Assembly (NCBI GenBank): GCA_964646525.1
Contig: CAZYER010000002.1
Location: forward strand, 39,358-103,357
Length of the DNA: 64,000 nucleotides
Direction of reading: 5' to 3'
Origin: GCA-002282575 sp964646525
Lineage (GTDB): Bacteria > Pseudomonadota > Gammaproteobacteria > Thiomicrospirales > Thiomicrospiraceae
The stretch's first letter is position 1, and each line of letters begins with the position of its first letter. The position numbers and the translations under genes are program-made. Of this stretch, positions 61,598-64,000 are shown one piece after another. Below the pieces are notes generated by a model, which saw only the letters and a list, made by a program, of their open reading frames with translations, did no database searches and was not told the DNA's origin.

Positions 61598-63805
61598 TTA
61601 TGGCTTAGCGGAAGGTTGTGTGACCTTGGCTGTATCCGTTGTTGATTCCGCACTGACTGGAACAGAGTTCTTAACCTGTTGCCATTGCCACCAGCTCAAG
61701 CCAGCCAGCAAAACGAGTGATACTAACAGCCACCACCCAGCACGCGACTTAGGTGCAAAAGGATCAATCAATGAACGCTTAGCACCCATTGGCAAACGTG
61801 CAACACGGGTTAAAGTCGCCCCAAACGGAATGGAAATACTGGCATGGGTATTTACCGCCCAGCCATTCGCATCTAAAATAGGACCAACATTACGTTTACG
61901 TAATTTGAACCAAGCTAAGGCCATTGACGGTCCAGAAATTAAGAGCAAAATACCCAATAACACTAATGGCATCTGCCAAATCGGTAACAATAAAAAGCCC
62001 GTCACAATGGTCGCTAAGGCTGTGCCCAATGCACCAATTGCTAAGCCCATAGCGGCAAAGATACCGGCAAACTTGGCAATATCAAAGGGAGCTGGTGGTG
62101 TTGGTTTTGTGTCGGCTGTTACTTTACCTGTATCGGCCGTTTTTTGCAGAGCTGCAGCAGATTTGGCTTCTACTTCTTTTTCGCGCGCATTGGCTAACTT
62201 TTCTAATTGGCTGGCAATCATACGACCCAAACGCTTGTAAGGAGACCAGAAAGCCTCGGCAACACTGATTGGGTTTTCAATCATGCGCACCACCACAGCA
62301 TCCCACTCTTCGCCTTGCTGATCGTAAAAAACGCCATGCCTTCCCACCATTAACTGATCCGCATCACCTGCTGTCACTGCCGACACAATACTCATCTTGT
62401 CCGTACCATTACGTTTCACGCAATCGCAATAGAGTAAAAAAGTGCCTGAACGATGCGCCATAGTTGCATGTTTGGCAATATCGTCCACCACCAACGACAA
62501 TCGCATACTTCGACCATCAATGAACAACTCGCCTGCTTCAAAAATACCCTTATGATTGGGAGAATAAAAATCACGCATTGAAATGGTATTTTGCACCAGC
62601 ACATCTAAGTCGCGCATGAACAGTAATAAAGTCAACAAATCATCAAGCTCGGTTAATTGATGCGACACCGATAGATCTTGTTCAATCAAAGCGTTCAAAG
62701 ATGCCGCCCAATCACTTTGTTGCCAAGCCGTTAAACGTGCTATAGATAATGAAGCCACCATGACGCCTTGTTCATTACCTAACCATTCACGCGCGGCACC
62801 TAAACGCTGACTCAACAGCAACCAATCTTCTAATGTTAAATGGTCTATATCACCCAATAAAGGCACAACCACCTGTTGTTTAAAGGCCTGCATAGGTGAT
62901 TGCCAGGCAGGGTTAAGTCCTTTATTCAACGGCAAACAGGGTTCAGCCGTTACCTGAGCCAAAGGCAAAGACTGAATATCACCGATGTTATTGGTTAAAC
63001 TGGCTGCATACATGGTTTCATAAACAGCAATACTCGGATTTAACGCAACTGCGGACTGAGCATCAAACCCAACTAAGGAACAGCGTGCAAAGTAATCTTT
63101 AACCTTAGCCTCGACCGCTTCAAACGCACCGATCGCTGCTTGCGTTTGCTCACCAAACAGCAAAATATCCTGCTGCGCCGAAGCCATCCACGTCAATCTA
63201 TCTTCGATGGCAGCAGTAAACACATCCAGTAAATCTGCATCAATACCTTGCTTACCACTAATGTCTTCTCGGCTACCGACACAATGCATCACATTCTCAA
63301 ACGCAGACAGCAGGATTTCAGAATCAATCGCATCGCGTGTAATCACACCATCACCGTTAAAAGGCTGTTGTGAAAAGAGCGCTAAGGCTGATTCAACCTG
63401 AGGCAAGGTAATAATAGATTTATCTTGCTCTGAAGCGAGCAATAATTCTGCGAGTGAAGCTAAGGCTTGTCCTAGTGCTGTATCTGAACGTAAAGCATCC
63501 AATGGCAGCACGGCTTGACGAAGTGACAACAAACTCGGCTGTTTGAGTGCTTCACATACAAACTGAATGGCTTGCGTTAGCTCATTCACGCGAATGCGCC
63601 CATCGGCATCCTTATCTAAGCGTTTAAGGGTTTTGTCCGCAAGATCAAGCTGTTTTGTCGGGCAACTCAACACAGCCCAAAGTTTAGTATCTAGCTCAGA
63701 TAAGTGTTGCCAGTCAGCATCAGTGCTCAAGCTGACTTGATCGAAGCCGCCAATACGCTCAAAAGTCCATTGATGTGCTGTGTTTTTATGCGGCATGTTC
63801 TTCAT
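61598..63805 (-). CDS. large EF-hand membrane protein of unknown function
   Basis: 735 aa from ATG 63805 (an ATG 9 nt further in is also possible; neither has a good ribosome-binding site). The N-terminal part has a canonical EF-hand calcium loop DKDADGRIRVNE (~residue 50) and a looser second one, FNGDGVITRDAI. A long helical middle follows. Then come two membrane helices (~550-600) and one near the end (WWLLVSLVLLAGLSWW), with a short polar tail. Similar proteins are annotated only as EF-hand domain proteins. It is the first gene after the rRNA operon terminator, followed closely by birA and coaX. Confidence 0.7.
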   Translation of the reverse strand: MKNMPHKNTAHQWTFERIGGFDQVSLSTDADWQHLSELDTKLWAVLSCPTKQLDLADKTLKRLDKDADGRIRVNELTQAIQFVCEALKQPSLLSLRQAVLPLDALRSDTALGQALASLAELLLASEQDKSIITLPQVESALALFSQQPFNGDGVITRDAIDSEILLSAFENVMHCVGSREDISGKQGIDADLLDVFTAAIEDRLTWMASAQQDILLFGEQTQAAIGAFEAVEAKVKDYFARCSLVGFDAQSAVALNPSIAVYETMYAASLTNNIGDIQSLPLAQVTAEPCLPLNKGLNPAWQSPMQAFKQQVVVPLLGDIDHLTLEDWLLLSQRLGAAREWLGNEQGVMVASLSIARLTAWQQSDWAASLNALIEQDLSVSHQLTELDDLLTLLLFMRDLDVLVQNTISMRDFYSPNHKGIFEAGELFIDGRSMRLSLVVDDIAKHATMAHRSGTFLLYCDCVKRNGTDKMSIVSAVTAGDADQLMVGRHGVFYDQQGEEWDAVVVRMIENPISVAEAFWSPYKRLGRMIASQLEKLANAREKEVEAKSAAALQKTADTGKVTADTKPTPPAPFDIAKFAGIFAAMGLAIGALGTALATIVTGFLLLPIWQMPLVLLGILLLISGPSMALAWFKLRKRNVGPILDANGWAVNTHASISIPFGATLTRVARLPMGAKRSLIDPFAPKSRAGWWLLVSLVLLAGLSWWQWQQVKNSVPVSAESTTDTAKVTQPSAKP

Positions 63806-63912
63806 CTTAGTTTGTTTTATTGGAGTAATATAACCGAAAAACGGCTTATTCTGCCTCAAAACAACAACAAATAAAGAGACAATAACAACACTAAGAGGTA
63901 AATTTAGGCAAT

Positions 63913-63943
63913 AAAAAACCCCGATCATTTCTGAGCGGGGTTT
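63913..63943 (-). terminator. terminator of the rRNA operon
   Basis: On the minus strand AAACCCCG...CGGGGTTTTTT forms a GC-rich stem with an inner TCA/TGA extension and a run of six Ts, 10 nt after the 5S rRNA end. Confidence 0.93.
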
Positions 63944-63952
63944 GTAATTAAG

Positions 63953-64000
63953 TGCCTGGCGATGACCTACTCTCACATGGGGATACCCCACACTACCATT
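63953..64000 (-). rRNA. rrf: 5S rRNA, 3' end (cut by window edge)
   Basis: The minus strand reads AATGGTAGTGTGGGG ... CATGTGAGAGTAGGTCATCGCCAGGCA, the well-known 3' part of bacterial 5S rRNA. Only 48 of about 117 nt are inside the window; 23S and 16S should follow to the right. Confidence 0.96.

Overview
This 64 kb window is ordinary, densely packed bacterial chromosome, almost certainly from a gammaproteobacterium. The evidence is the gene content and order: nrdR-ribD-ribE-ribBX, def-fmt-rsmB-DUF4390-ntrY-ntrX-trkA-trkH, lptF/lptG diverging from pepA-holC-valS, the two-subunit GlyQ/GlyS, an ErpA-type Fe-S protein, and Gram-negative envelope genes (Kdo transferase waaA, a general porin, an outer-membrane barrel). 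I cannot assign a genus. A run of 100 Ns (9110-9209) shows that it is a draft scaffold. The right edge cuts into a 5S rRNA gene, so an rRNA operon on the minus strand lies just outside.

Layout. 1-5032 (minus): glyA, nrdR and riboflavin genes, the last being a RibBX type with a ruined GTP-cyclohydrolase half. 5150-7850: an accessory patch of very small genes (DUF1640 coiled-coil/membrane proteins and fragments, tiny single-helix membrane proteins, a PemK-like toxin with its antitoxin) separated by five copies of one ~85-bp repeat. The repeat is a GNRA-loop terminator, in most copies directly followed by an extended -10 box. 7844-12216: porin, assembly gap, Nramp transporter mntH, its regulator mntR, and a putative outer-membrane metal barrel translationally coupled to mntR. 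12298-14056: purEK with a 46-codon DUF1640-like gene overlapping purK. 14073-27029: a periplasmic metallo-hydrolase, glyQS, a peptidoglycan peptidase and anmK, then gltA, erpA, argC, topA and dprA on the minus strand.

27110-37001 is a long plus-strand run joined by 1-4 base overlaps: def, fmt, rsmB, DUF4390, ntrY, ntrX, trkA and trkH (translation initiation, rRNA methylation, two-component signalling, potassium uptake). Then come lptG/lptF (minus), pepA-holC-valS-SH3 protein (plus), small envelope and motility-type genes, terB-like and ilvD (minus), waaA and a cysteine-cluster protein (plus).

49987-56837 is a complete minus-strand thiamine cluster under a TPP riboswitch: thiC, thiO, thiS, thiG, a fic gene, and a thiD-thiE fusion. 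A ~125-bp imperfect palindrome separates thiC from thiO, and the fic gene sits inside the cluster. 56895-64000: gdhA, a decayed alpha/beta-hydrolase, an APC amino-acid permease, coaX, birA, a large EF-hand membrane protein of unknown function, and the end of the rRNA operon.

The most unusual part is 5150-7850. Repeats that end one transcription unit and appear to start the next punctuate a string of small genes. In two places the 3' end of a DUF1640 gene plus this repeat is joined to an unrelated tiny membrane-protein gene within 1-7 nt of its stop codon. I see no recombinase, so this looks like a duplication-driven array and not a known cassette system.
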